Assembly (NCBI GenBank): GCA_963922595.1
Contig: CAWUIM010000077.1
Coordinates: 1 to 14,709, forward strand
Length of the DNA: 14,709 nt
Origin: JAJFFW01 sp963922595
Lineage (GTDB): Bacteria; Pseudomonadota; Alphaproteobacteria; Caulobacterales; Parvularculaceae
Direction of reading: 5' to 3'
Within the stretch, counting starts at the first letter, position 1. Each line of letters begins with the position of its first letter. Of the stretch, positions 1-7,816 are shown one piece after another. Below the pieces are notes generated by a model. That model did no database searches and was not told the DNA's origin. It saw only the letters and a list, made by a program, of their open reading frames with translations. The translations under genes and the position numbers were made by a program.

Positions 1-146
1 ACGCAAACGCGAAGCGCGCAGCCAATTTAATTTGCGAAAGATTCTGGACACTACCTTCAACAAACGTCTGTCACACGCTGGTTTGAGGAATATAGTGAAA
101 CGGTGCAGCCAAAGCTCGCCGCAAGACGTTTGTCAGCGAAGAAACC
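1..146. other. Left-edge non-coding stretch with a spaced inverted repeat
   Basis: No convincing gene is seen here. Plus-strand frames are open from the edge for short distances, but the translations look like no family I know. The one regular structure is a perfect 10-bp inverted repeat, ACAAACGTCT at 60-69 and AGACGTTTGT at 124-133, with 54 bases between the arms. It lies just downstream of the FGE stop codon on the minus strand. No T-run follows either arm, so I do not call it a terminator. Confidence 0.4.
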
Positions 147-1097
147 CTAAGGCGTTGGTTCAGGATCACGGTAAATGACGCGAAACCCAATGTGATTGGT
201 TGAAAAATCAAGTTCCTGGACTTGACGCGCCGCAGGCCGGTATCTGCGGCAAAAATTCTCCGCACAAAGATAGGAGCCGCCCTTGATCATTCCCCGGTTA
301 CCGCCGCCGTCTGTTTTTTTCACCCATTCCCAGACATTTCCGGTCATGTCGTGAAGACCGTAACCATTGGGCGCATAGCACCCAACGGGCGCGGTTCCCA
401 TAAAGCCATCCGCGCCGGTGTTCACGGCCGGAAAAATTCCCTGCCACGTATTTGCGCGCGGAGCATTCAACTTGTTCGGCGACGTATCGCCCCATTCGTA
501 AGCGGCCCCGTTAAGGCCGCCGCGCGCCGCGAATTCCCACTCGGCTTCCGTGGGCAGATCGCCGCCAGCCCAGTTGGCGTAGGCCATCGCATCTTCATAG
601 GCGATCTGAACGACAGGATGGTCCATTTGTTCTTCGACCGTTGTGTCGGGCCCTGCCGGCGTACGCCAGGACGCTCCCTCCACAAACGCCCAACGGCCTC
701 CTATTTTGTCTGAAGCCGTCGTTAAAAAAACCGCAGCGCCCGCCACCAGCTGTTCCGCCGGAATTCCGGGGTGAAGCGCGGGGTCCGGTATACGCTCGGC
801 GACCGTCACATACCCGGTCTCCGCTACGAATTTTGCGAATGCCCGGTTCGTCACCTCATAGGTGTCAATGCGGAAGGTCCTGACGGCTTCTCTGTACGCC
901 GGTGTTTCCTCCATATAATGGACATCTGACCCCTTAAGGAAGAAACCGCCGGTAATCTCAATCACAGCGTCCGCGCCGACCGCTGCGCATTGCACCGCCA
1001 GCTCCTCGTCAGCGCTTCCGCAAGCGGCGACAAGAAGTGACGCTAAGGCGCACACGAACTTGGTGAATTTTCCTTTTCGACTACTAGGCATCATCAA
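147..1097 (-). CDS. Formylglycine-generating enzyme (sulfatase-modifying factor), predicted lipoprotein
   Basis: Predicted to oxidise the active-site cysteine of type I sulfatases to C-alpha-formylglycine, using oxygen and copper. The FGE-sulfatase domain fills residues about 44-311. Near its C-terminus GGSYLCAENFCRRYRPAAR carries C278 and C283, which align with the catalytic pair Cys336/Cys341 of human FGE (human: GGSYMCHRSYCYRYRCAAR). This argues for a true FGE rather than a lectin-like or EgtB-like relative. The N-terminus is a lipoprotein signal: basic residues, a short hydrophobic stretch, then lipobox VAAC with C26. That is unusual, because bacterial sulfatase maturation is normally considered cytoplasmic. 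The start is uncertain: TTG at 1097, ATG at 1094 and ATG at 1091 are in tandem, and none has a clear Shine-Dalgarno sequence. It is the last gene of the minus-strand set, 79 bases after the symporter, in line with serving the sulfatase two genes upstream. Other SUMF1-fold roles are possible but less likely given both cysteines. Confidence 0.87.
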   Translation of the reverse strand: MMMPSSRKGKFTKFVCALASLLVAACGSADEELAVQCAAVGADAVIEITGGFFLKGSDVHYMEETPAYREAVRTFRIDTYEVTNRAFAKFVAETGYVTVAERIPDPALHPGIPAEQLVAGAAVFLTTASDKIGGRWAFVEGASWRTPAGPDTTVEEQMDHPVVQIAYEDAMAYANWAGGDLPTEAEWEFAARGGLNGAAYEWGDTSPNKLNAPRANTWQGIFPAVNTGADGFMGTAPVGCYAPNGYGLHDMTGNVWEWVKKTDGGGNRGMIKGGSYLCAENFCRRYRPAARQVQELDFSTNHIGFRVIYRDPEPTP

Positions 1098-1176
1098 TAA
1101 TTATCATAAAGAGGCGTTTGCAGCGTGTCGCATTAACTCATCATTGATCGGCCCCGCCGCACAAACTGAGCATGCT

Positions 1177-2601
1177 TTAGCCGCCAGAAAACGCAAGCGA
1201 AGCTGATCGCGCAAACAAAATCCGGTTCACCAAAAGTGCGAGCCCAATGCTAACCGCCAAAGTTATCGCCATGGCGTGAATATAATGCACCGGCGTCCAG
1301 ACGAAACTAAGGAAGGCGTAAAGCCCAACCCCGCCGATAACGCTCACAATCGCCGCGCGCGCATCCACATTTTTGAACGCGAGCCCAACGATAAAAGCGG
1401 AAAGGATCGGCATCGAAAGCAAACCATAGAGTTGCTGAATTGTATTGATCAAACTCTCCTGACTCGCGAATATCGGGACCAGCGCGATCGCCAGCACGGT
1501 CATCACTACGCACACAATGCCGCTTAATAGCGGCACATTTTTGGCTTTGCCGATATAAGCCTCATGAAAATCGCAAACGTAAAGCGCCGCCGATGCGTTG
1601 AGGATCGAGTTAAACGTCGTCAGCACAGCCGCCGCCAGGCCGGCGGCGAAAGCGCCTGACAACCAGGCAGGCAGTACCTCCCCGACAATGCGGCCATAGG
1701 CGGCGTCATTAATATCGCCATAGAGCTTAAAAGCGACAATCCCCGGGATCGTGACGATGATAGGAACGATTAGAAGTCTAATCCCAGCGGCCGCCATAAC
1801 GCCTTTTTGGGCTTCGCCGATAGACGGCGCCGCCATGGCGCGCTGCGTGATTGTCTGGTTTGTACTCCAGTAAAAGGTCTGAATAAAAATCATACCGGTC
1901 AGAAGCGTGTGCCAAGGGATTGGCGAGTCATTCCCACCAATCAGCGTCAACCGCTCCGGGGGAATTCCCGAAAGATCAAAATCAATCGCCTTCAGGGCGA
2001 GATAGACCACTAGGAGCGCAAGGCTCAAAATCAGAATGCCGCTATAAGTGTCAGAGACCGCGACGGCGCGTAGCCCACCAAGAATAGCGTAAGCCGCCCC
2101 GACGATAGCGAACGCCGCAGCGATCCCGATCAAGGGCGCATCAACGTTTGTCATGGATTTGAGAAATAGCGAACCGCCGTAAAGAACGGCGGGCAAAAAG
2201 ATGAAGACATTTCCGAGCAAAAACAGAAGCGAGATCAATGCTCGAATGTGCTTGTCGTTATACTTCTTTTGAAGAAGTTCTGTCGTTGTCGTGCATTCGT
2301 TGCGGTAGTAAATCGGAAGAAAAATGAAGGCGAGAATAAAAAGCCCGACAACCGCCGCCAATTCCCACAACGCCAGCAGCAACATCTGCCCGCCGTTCAT
2401 GCCAACAAGCTGGTCCGTTGACAGATTTGTCAGGGTGATCGACCCGGCGACAAAGTACCAAGCAAGATTATTGTTTGCGAGGAAGTAATCATGTCCGGAG
2501 CTTCGGTCGCCCGCAACCGATTTTCTGCATTGAAGATAAGTGAGAAAACCGATCAGCGCGGTGATCCCCACAAAGACCGAAATCTGGATCGGATTAATCA
2601 T
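1177..2601 (-). CDS. Sodium:solute symporter (SSS/SLC5 family), YidK-like sugar transporter
   Basis: Predicted inner-membrane sodium-coupled sugar symporter of 474 residues, in the normal range for this LeuT-fold family, with about 13-14 hydrophobic segments along its whole length. The N-terminus MINPIQISVF begins the first helix. The segment LTNLSTDQLVGMNG (residues 57-70) matches the conserved stretch after the first helices of sugar-type members such as YidK and vSGLT. It starts at ATG 2601 with a good ribosome binding site (GGGAGA, 2608-2613, six bases away). The sulfatase stop codon lies 60 bases upstream, so the two are probably cotranscribed. In E. coli yidK likewise sits beside a sulfatase gene, yidJ. 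With galK and galT nearby, desulfated galactose is a reasonable substrate guess, but the sequence alone does not fix the substrate; fucose, glucose or a sulfated monosaccharide remain possible. Confidence 0.85.
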   Translation of the reverse strand: MINPIQISVFVGITALIGFLTYLQCRKSVAGDRSSGHDYFLANNNLAWYFVAGSITLTNLSTDQLVGMNGGQMLLLALWELAAVVGLFILAFIFLPIYYRNECTTTTELLQKKYNDKHIRALISLLFLLGNVFIFLPAVLYGGSLFLKSMTNVDAPLIGIAAAFAIVGAAYAILGGLRAVAVSDTYSGILILSLALLVVYLALKAIDFDLSGIPPERLTLIGGNDSPIPWHTLLTGMIFIQTFYWSTNQTITQRAMAAPSIGEAQKGVMAAAGIRLLIVPIIVTIPGIVAFKLYGDINDAAYGRIVGEVLPAWLSGAFAAGLAAAVLTTFNSILNASAALYVCDFHEAYIGKAKNVPLLSGIVCVVMTVLAIALVPIFASQESLINTIQQLYGLLSMPILSAFIVGLAFKNVDARAAIVSVIGGVGLYAFLSFVWTPVHYIHAMAITLAVSIGLALLVNRILFARSASLAFSGG

Positions 2602-2607
2602 GCGGTT

Positions 2608-2613
2608 TCTCCC
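2608..2613 (-). promoter_or_regulatory. Ribosome binding site of the symporter
   Basis: The minus strand reads GGGAGA, six bases before ATG 2599-2601. This fixes the start of the symporter and shows that it can be translated independently of the sulfatase upstream. Confidence 0.7.
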
Positions 2614-2661
2614 GCCGGGCGGTCGGCGCTATTTGTCTGAAGTTGCGGAGCTCGGGAAATT

Positions 2662-4263
2662 CTATGGCGCCGGCGCCCATGGACGGTCGTCACTGTCATC
2701 GGTCAACGGCCGGAGGAAGCGCGCATTGGTCTCATCATACCAGTCGAACAATAACAATTGCAGTTGCGCCGTTTTTTCCGGCTCTTCATTCTTGATGTCC
2801 GTTGTTTCGCCGATATCGTTTGCGAGGTTGAACAGCTGCAGATCGCCGGTTTCCAGATTATGGATCAACTTGAAGTCACCGAGGCGCACAGCGCCGCCGG
2901 GAAATCCGCCCTGATTGGAATAGTGCGGGTAGTGAAAGAACAACGGTCTTTCACCAAGTTTACTTCCCTGAAGCGTTTTCGCGAAGTTCACCCCGTCAAC
3001 ATGTTGTGTTGGGTTCTGATCAAGCCCCGCCAAATCGAGCAGAGTGGGATAGAAATCCGTTGACGTAATATGCGCCTCGCTGACGGTCCCATTCGCCGAC
3101 TGACCCGGCGCACTGACAATCAGCGGCACACGAACCCCGCCTTCATAGAGCCAGCCTTTGCCCGTTCGCAGCGGTTTGTTTGAAGTAGGCAGGCCTTCGC
3201 TGGTCGAAAGTCCTCCATTGTCGGACGTGAACACGATGATCGTGTCGTCAGCGATGCCCAATTCCTCAAGCTTCGACATCACGCGGCCAACACTCTTGTC
3301 CATTACTTCAATCATGCCTGCGTATGCCGCATGATTTTGTTCAATACGCACCTGGCGCGTTTCCTCGATCCGCCGGTATTGGACTTCCTCGATGAAATCA
3401 TCAGGACCGCGAAGCGCCTCCCCCTTCGCCTCATACTTCGCTACAATATGCGCGGGCGCTTCGATCGGAATATGGACCGTATAATACGAAAGATACATAA
3501 AAAACGGCTCTTCATCGTCCTTAAACTGATCAAGAAGATTTAGCGCTTCGTCTGTTAGCCGGTCGGTCAGGTATTCACCATCCGGACCGTCGGTCATCCG
3601 TGGGTTTTCATAGGGTGAGAAAAAACCCGCCAACGGCATACCGGCGTCATGGCCGCCAATGTTGATGTCAAAGCCCTGGTTTTCTGGCCAATATTTTTCG
3701 TCGAGGCCAAGGTGCCACTTGCCGAGAAACGCCGTCTTGTAGCCGTTCGCCTTAAAGCTTTCCGCGATCGTCACCTCGTCAAGACTCATGAATTCGTTCA
3801 TCGTCGCTGGCCGAAACCGTTCCACGTTGTGCGGCCATTCCGGTTTATGGAACCAGTCGGTCGCGGCCATGCGGGTCGGATGCTTGCCCGCCATCAAGGC
3901 GGCGCGCGTCGGGCTGCAGATTGGGCTGATCGCGTACCCATTCACAAACTGAACGCCGCGTTTCGCGAGGCGATCAATGTTGGGTGTTTCGTAGAATGTG
4001 TCGGGATTATAGGCGCCGATATCGGTGTAGCCGAGATCATCGATCAGAATAAAAAGGATATTCTTACCGCGATCGGTCTGAGCCTTTTCAGCTTGAACTG
4101 CGGCGGCCGACGCCGACGCGCTATCATCCGGTTGCGCCGCAGGCTCTTGAACCTCCTGCGCGCACCCCATGATCGTCAAGGACACAGCGGCTAAGCCGCC
4201 GGCAATGATAGGGCGCTTCATCGCGCTATCGCTTAACGACCGGAATTTTGATGACTTGTTCAT
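2662..4263 (-). CDS. Type I (cysteine-type) sulfatase, predicted lipoprotein
   Basis: Predicted sulfate-ester hydrolase of the alkaline phosphatase superfamily, anchored to a membrane by lipid on the periplasmic or outer side. The sulfatase core runs from residue about 67 to 485. Visible active-site parts are D75-D76 (metal), C116-S-P-T-R120 (the C-x-P-x-R signature whose cysteine becomes formylglycine), GKWHLG at 181-186 (Lys182, His184), DNG at 348-350 (metal Asp/Asn) and TGKGWLYEGG at 367-376 (Lys369). The pair HYPHYSN around 444-450 recalls S1_16-type sulfatases, some of which act on galactose-4-sulfate; this subfamily guess is from memory and weak. A lipobox IMGC gives lipidated C34. ATG 4263 has an upstream GAGG, whereas the internal ATG at 4221 (residue 15), which would give a tidier signal peptide, has none. 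The cysteine signature requires a maturation enzyme, and the FGE downstream supplies one. A structured 269-base gap separates it from the receptor gene. Confidence 0.93.
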   Translation of the reverse strand: MNKSSKFRSLSDSAMKRPIIAGGLAAVSLTIMGCAQEVQEPAAQPDDSASASAAAVQAEKAQTDRGKNILFILIDDLGYTDIGAYNPDTFYETPNIDRLAKRGVQFVNGYAISPICSPTRAALMAGKHPTRMAATDWFHKPEWPHNVERFRPATMNEFMSLDEVTIAESFKANGYKTAFLGKWHLGLDEKYWPENQGFDINIGGHDAGMPLAGFFSPYENPRMTDGPDGEYLTDRLTDEALNLLDQFKDDEEPFFMYLSYYTVHIPIEAPAHIVAKYEAKGEALRGPDDFIEEVQYRRIEETRQVRIEQNHAAYAGMIEVMDKSVGRVMSKLEELGIADDTIIVFTSDNGGLSTSEGLPTSNKPLRTGKGWLYEGGVRVPLIVSAPGQSANGTVSEAHITSTDFYPTLLDLAGLDQNPTQHVDGVNFAKTLQGSKLGERPLFFHYPHYSNQGGFPGGAVRLGDFKLIHNLETGDLQLFNLANDIGETTDIKNEEPEKTAQLQLLLFDWYDETNARFLRPLTDDSDDRPWAPAP

Positions 4264-4310
4264 ATTGGCGCGCCTCGTTGTTTATGAGCATTTCAGTTCC
4301 CCCAGATTTT

Positions 4311-4377
4311 GGGCGCCGCACAAGCGGTGTAGAGATTTGTCGCCTTAACAAATCCGCCATCACTTGATGCGGCGCCC
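4311..4377 (-). promoter_or_regulatory. Nested hairpin, possible intercistronic RNA element
   Basis: GGGCGCCGCA at 4311-4320 pairs perfectly with TGCGGCGCCC at 4368-4377. After one bulged A, CAAG (4321-4324) pairs with CTTG (4363-4366). Inside the loop GATTTGT (4334-4340) pairs with ACAAATC (4348-4354) around a 7-base loop. The minus-strand RNA after the last arm reads AAAAUCU, not a U-run, so a classical terminator is unlikely. It sits about 50 bases upstream of the sulfatase start. Possible roles are attenuation, RNA stabilisation after processing, or protein binding. Confidence 0.55.
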
Positions 4378-4478
4378 ACTTGTCCAGCCTAATCGGCGAA
4401 AGACTGGACCGCCGGATAAGACGCCATCAGAGCACGGCTCTCGGGAGGGATGACGCGTCCCCGGCGTTTATTCGCAAC

Positions 4479-4513
4479 CGCCCAGCCCGCAGGAAGGATC
4501 TGCGAGCCGGGCG
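4479..4513 (-). terminator. Strong hairpin just after the receptor stop codon, without U-run
   Basis: In the minus-strand RNA CGCCCGGCUCGCAG pairs with CUGCGGGCUGGGCG over 14 positions, two of them G-U, around a 7-base loop. It begins about 20 bases after the receptor stop codon. The sequence that follows (GUUGCGAAU) is not a U-run, so this may be an mRNA 3' stabilising hairpin or a weak or factor-assisted terminator rather than a classical one. It would let the receptor message be uncoupled from the sulfatase genes. Confidence 0.5.
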
Positions 4514-4532
4514 TTCCGACAACGGCCGTCGA

Positions 4533-7500
4533 TTAGAAACGAGCCGTAGCGCCGAACGAATAACGAGCGCCCGTCTCTTCAAACAACACAAAGTGGTTTG
4601 CAAAACGGCCGCGCTGCGATCGCGTCTCGTTGGTCAGATTGATGCCGTCAACAAAAAACTCGACATTGTCGGTGATGAAAATTGTCACCCGCGCATCAAG
4701 TTGACCGAAATCGTCGGTGAACAGAGGTTCGCCGCCAGCGCCGGTCGCCGGATTGACCAGGAATTCATCGCGCACCGTATAAGCCAAACGCGCATTAAAG
4801 CGGTTGTTCTCATAAAAGCCGACAAAGCTGCGCGAGTCGCCAAGCCCTGCGAGCGCGAACGATTGGGTCGTCTCGTTCACATCCACTTCGGCGTCACTAT
4901 CGACAAAGGTTGCGTTCGCCTGGACGCCAAATCCATCGAACGGCGCCGGCAAATGATCGAAGGTATGCGTCAACGACAATTCAAAGCCATTGACTGTTGC
5001 CGTCTCGAGATTTTGTGGCCGCGATACATTGAAGGTCGCCGTCTGCCCAGAAATCAGCGGCGACATGATCCCTTGCGAATTGTCGATCGCAATAGGCTCC
5101 TCGCCGACCGTCGTCACGATGAAGCCGTCCACTTCTTTTGTGAAGTAAGCGACGGAGATGAAACTCGATGGGCTGTAGTAATATTCCGCTGACACATCGA
5201 TGTTCGTCGATTCAAACGGCGTTAAATTCACGTTGCCCGCGCTTGCGTTAAGCAAAGACGGCCGGAACTGCGACGGAAACGATAACACCGGCGTCAAATC
5301 TGTCAGCGCGGGACGCGTTAATGTCTGCGACCACCCGGCGCGCAGCACTAACTCATCGGTCGGCGATACCTTGAACTGAACGCTCGGAAGGAAATTGCTG
5401 TAAGAAGCTTCTTCCTCAACAAGGGCGTCGGTGCCGAATGTCGCTGCAAATTCCGTCGGATCATTGGGAATTGGAACGAGATCAAGCAGCGTTCGCTGCG
5501 TTCCGTCTGCGCGCACGTCGGTTTCAACAAAACGGAATCCAGCGACAAGAGTCCAGGGCAGTAAACCCTCGTCAGAGCCGAATTCCGCTTCGGCGTACAC
5601 GGAGAAGACGTCTTCGTCGACAGCAAACGAATTCCCGGGACGCAATACATTATCGTAGCCGGTCGCGGGGATCAGGCCCGCCGACGTACCTGGGGCAAGG
5701 TTGAGGTTCGCATCGCGGGCGTCAAGGCCGGCTGGCGACTCGTAGAAGTCGAACAACGCTTGCGCATCATAATCCACAAGATCGGGGAAACCGCCGCCCG
5801 CGGAACTAAGAAAGCCGGCGGAGCTGACAAGCGTCGCAAACCCGCCTGGAATCGGCGTCGTGTCACCGCAATTGAAGCAGGGGCTTGCGCTGCCGAACAC
5901 GTCATTGACGCGCTCTTCCATCGAATAGAGCACTCCGCCGCGCACGGCTCTCAGCGCACCCTCGTCATTGGTCCACTCGGCGTCGAGTTTGACTTCAAAG
6001 ATATCGTCCTGGATTTCACTCCCGGTCCGCTCGGCGAAGTGCGAGGTCAATGCATTTAGGTCCGACGCATACCCGGTCGAAGAGGATAGCAGCGGAATAC
6101 CGCCAGCGGTGTTATCGAACGTAATGTCAGCGAAGTCGCGGATCACGGTGAAGAAATTCGCGCCGTCATCGCTGGTGCCATCATTTTCTGCGGTTGAATA
6201 GGAGACATCTAACGAAGCTCTGAAATTGTCCGATGGACTCCAGGCGAGATTTCCAGCAAGCGCCAATACGGATGCGTCACGATTATCCGACGTCTGAATA
6301 TAGGCGTTAACGCGATTTCCGTTCACGAACCGGGTCAGCGTATTGTTATCGTCGATCGTCGCCAGGCCGATATTATTTCCCGGTACATAGAACTGACCGA
6401 GACTATCAATGTCTGAGTCAACAACGAACGTGGAATAGAGCCCGTCAAAGGTTAACTCCCATTGGTCGGTCGGGCGGTATTGCACCGTCCCGTTTATTCC
6501 GAGGCGCGTACGCTGTTGCGTTTCCGAGGCCAGATTGAAATTCCGCGGGATGAAATAGGTGCCCGGAACGTTTCCGACTGAATTTGCAAACCCGTCCGTC
6601 GCGCCCGCGGCGACAGTTTGCCGGAGATAACCAGCCGAATTTGCGTCTTCGCGTGCGCTATTGCGGCGCTGAAACGACACCGCGCCAAGAACGCCGAGTG
6701 TATCGTCGGCGAAGCTGCGGCTGAACAATCCGAACGCGCTCGGCGCAATTTCTTCAGAAAGTTGCTCGTATGTACCGGACGCTTTCACCAACAGCAGGTC
6801 CTCAGCGTCCAGTGGCCTGATCGTGTTCAGATTGATGGTGGAGCCGATGCCGCCTTCCTGAAGATGAACTGGCGAGGACTTGAAGACTTCCGCGCCGCCG
6901 ATCAACTCCGCTGAGATGATGTCGAATTGAAAGCCCCGCACCGCGGCCGCGTCTGACGCCAACCGGCGGCCATTTAGCAAAACAGTGTTGAAGTCCGGTC
7001 CGAAGCCGCGAACCGTCACGCCCTGACCCTCGCCGTTGGCGCGATCAATGGTCACGCCTGGAATGCGTTGCAGTGCTTCAGCGACGTTATTGTCAGGAAA
7101 TTTGCCGATGTTCTCAGCGGTCACCGCATCAACGAACTGATTTGAATTCCGCTTGATATTCTGCGAATTCGCCAAGCTGTCCGCGATTTTTCCGGTGACG
7201 ACAATGAGATCTTCCGCCTCATCCTCCTGCGCGAGCGCGCCTTGCGAAAATGTAGCGAGCATGGCGGCTGAAGCTGATGTCAGTAACGCCTTGCGTGTCG
7301 ATGAATTCTTCGCCATTGAGCGAGTCCTTTCCCCTGCCTTGTTCCCAACGGAGATCCTCACGATCCCGTTTTCCGTTATGTCACCAGACAGAGGAGTGTC
7401 CCGAAGCATCCGCTCGAGAGCCGTTTTCAGCGTGTATTCTCCGCTTACAGAATTCGTTTCAACGGAGGATACTAATTCGTAGTCATACAGGATTGAAACA

Positions 7501-7778
7501 TCAGCAACTCGCGCAAGTTCCGGCAAAGTTTCGCCGGCCGGTCCAGCAGCAATACTGAACCGTTGCGAGTCATCGATCGAAGCAAACGCCTGCTGCGCAA
7601 AAAGAACGCTAACGATAGATATCAGACCCGACAGAATGGATAGCCATCGCCCACTCAGCTCTCGCCCTACCTCCCTTCGCACCCTCTGTGTGGTGTCATG
7701 TGAAGGATGGTTTGCGGGAGGATAAAATCCGCCATAAAATATTAGAAATTTTTTCAATGTATTTTGTGAAGCGATCAT
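4533..7778 (-). CDS. TonB-dependent receptor with N-terminal STN signalling domain
   Basis: Outer-membrane, energy-coupled importer with a transducer extension. In order: a signal peptide with hydrophobic core around residues 45-66; an STN domain (about 73-143); a second signal-peptide-like segment starting at M155 (MAKNSSTRK, hydrophobic run, ALAQ at 181-184); a TonB box DLIVVTG (190-196); a plug (about 200-320) with IGKFPDNNVAEALQRIPGV and VRGFGPDFNTVLLNGR; and a beta-barrel ending in the terminal phenylalanine ATARF. The plug wording is that of the Xanthomonas/Caulobacter receptor family, many of whose members take up glycans. ECF sigma and FecR genes directly upstream fit FecA-type surface signalling. 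The first start is unsure: ATG 7778 lacks a ribosome binding site, and GTG 7682 would give a neater signal peptide. An internal ATG at 7316 has an excellent ribosome binding site and would make a 927-residue receptor without STN. The family call is firm; the substrate is inferred from neighbours. Confidence 0.92.
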   Translation of the reverse strand: MIASQNTLKKFLIFYGGFYPPANHPSHDTTQRVRREVGRELSGRWLSILSGLISIVSVLFAQQAFASIDDSQRFSIAAGPAGETLPELARVADVSILYDYELVSSVETNSVSGEYTLKTALERMLRDTPLSGDITENGIVRISVGNKAGERTRSMAKNSSTRKALLTSASAAMLATFSQGALAQEDEAEDLIVVTGKIADSLANSQNIKRNSNQFVDAVTAENIGKFPDNNVAEALQRIPGVTIDRANGEGQGVTVRGFGPDFNTVLLNGRRLASDAAAVRGFQFDIISAELIGGAEVFKSSPVHLQEGGIGSTINLNTIRPLDAEDLLLVKASGTYEQLSEEIAPSAFGLFSRSFADDTLGVLGAVSFQRRNSAREDANSAGYLRQTVAAGATDGFANSVGNVPGTYFIPRNFNLASETQQRTRLGINGTVQYRPTDQWELTFDGLYSTFVVDSDIDSLGQFYVPGNNIGLATIDDNNTLTRFVNGNRVNAYIQTSDNRDASVLALAGNLAWSPSDNFRASLDVSYSTAENDGTSDDGANFFTVIRDFADITFDNTAGGIPLLSSSTGYASDLNALTSHFAERTGSEIQDDIFEVKLDAEWTNDEGALRAVRGGVLYSMEERVNDVFGSASPCFNCGDTTPIPGGFATLVSSAGFLSSAGGGFPDLVDYDAQALFDFYESPAGLDARDANLNLAPGTSAGLIPATGYDNVLRPGNSFAVDEDVFSVYAEAEFGSDEGLLPWTLVAGFRFVETDVRADGTQRTLLDLVPIPNDPTEFAATFGTDALVEEEASYSNFLPSVQFKVSPTDELVLRAGWSQTLTRPALTDLTPVLSFPSQFRPSLLNASAGNVNLTPFESTNIDVSAEYYYSPSSFISVAYFTKEVDGFIVTTVGEEPIAIDNSQGIMSPLISGQTATFNVSRPQNLETATVNGFELSLTHTFDHLPAPFDGFGVQANATFVDSDAEVDVNETTQSFALAGLGDSRSFVGFYENNRFNARLAYTVRDEFLVNPATGAGGEPLFTDDFGQLDARVTIFITDNVEFFVDGINLTNETRSQRGRFANHFVLFEETGARYSFGATARF
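7325..7335 (-). promoter_or_regulatory. Strong internal ribosome binding site within the receptor gene
   Basis: The minus strand reads AGGGGAAAGGA, eight bases before the in-frame ATG at 7314-7316. That ATG begins a typical Sec signal peptide leading into the TonB box. The site is far better than anything before the annotated upstream ATG. It lies in the linker between the STN domain and the second signal peptide, so it could yield a separate STN-less receptor or be a relic of two once separate genes. Confidence 0.6.
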
Positions 7779-7816
7779 GGGAGCGGCTCGACAAGGACTT
7801 CCTTCAAGCCAATGCG

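Larger units (their letters stand above)
4264..4532. other. Gap between receptor and sulfatase with two strong inverted repeats
   Basis: No gene is seen in these 269 bases. On the minus strand, where transcription from the receptor would enter, the gap holds first a 14-bp hairpin (4479-4513) and then a nested hairpin (4311-4377), ending with the GAGG ribosome binding site of the sulfatase. A smaller GTCCAG/CTGGAC pair lies at 4382-4409. I see no clear sigma-70 promoter for the sulfatase. Confidence 0.5.

Noticed and set aside
4267..4274. GGCGCGCC 8-bp palindrome near the sulfatase start (also near 9774)
   Set aside because: Expected by chance in GC-rich alphaproteobacterial DNA; no other support for a binding site.
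4380..5192. Plus-strand open frame of 270 codons
   Set aside because: It is largely antisense to the C-terminal barrel of the receptor, whose own frame is clearly coding.
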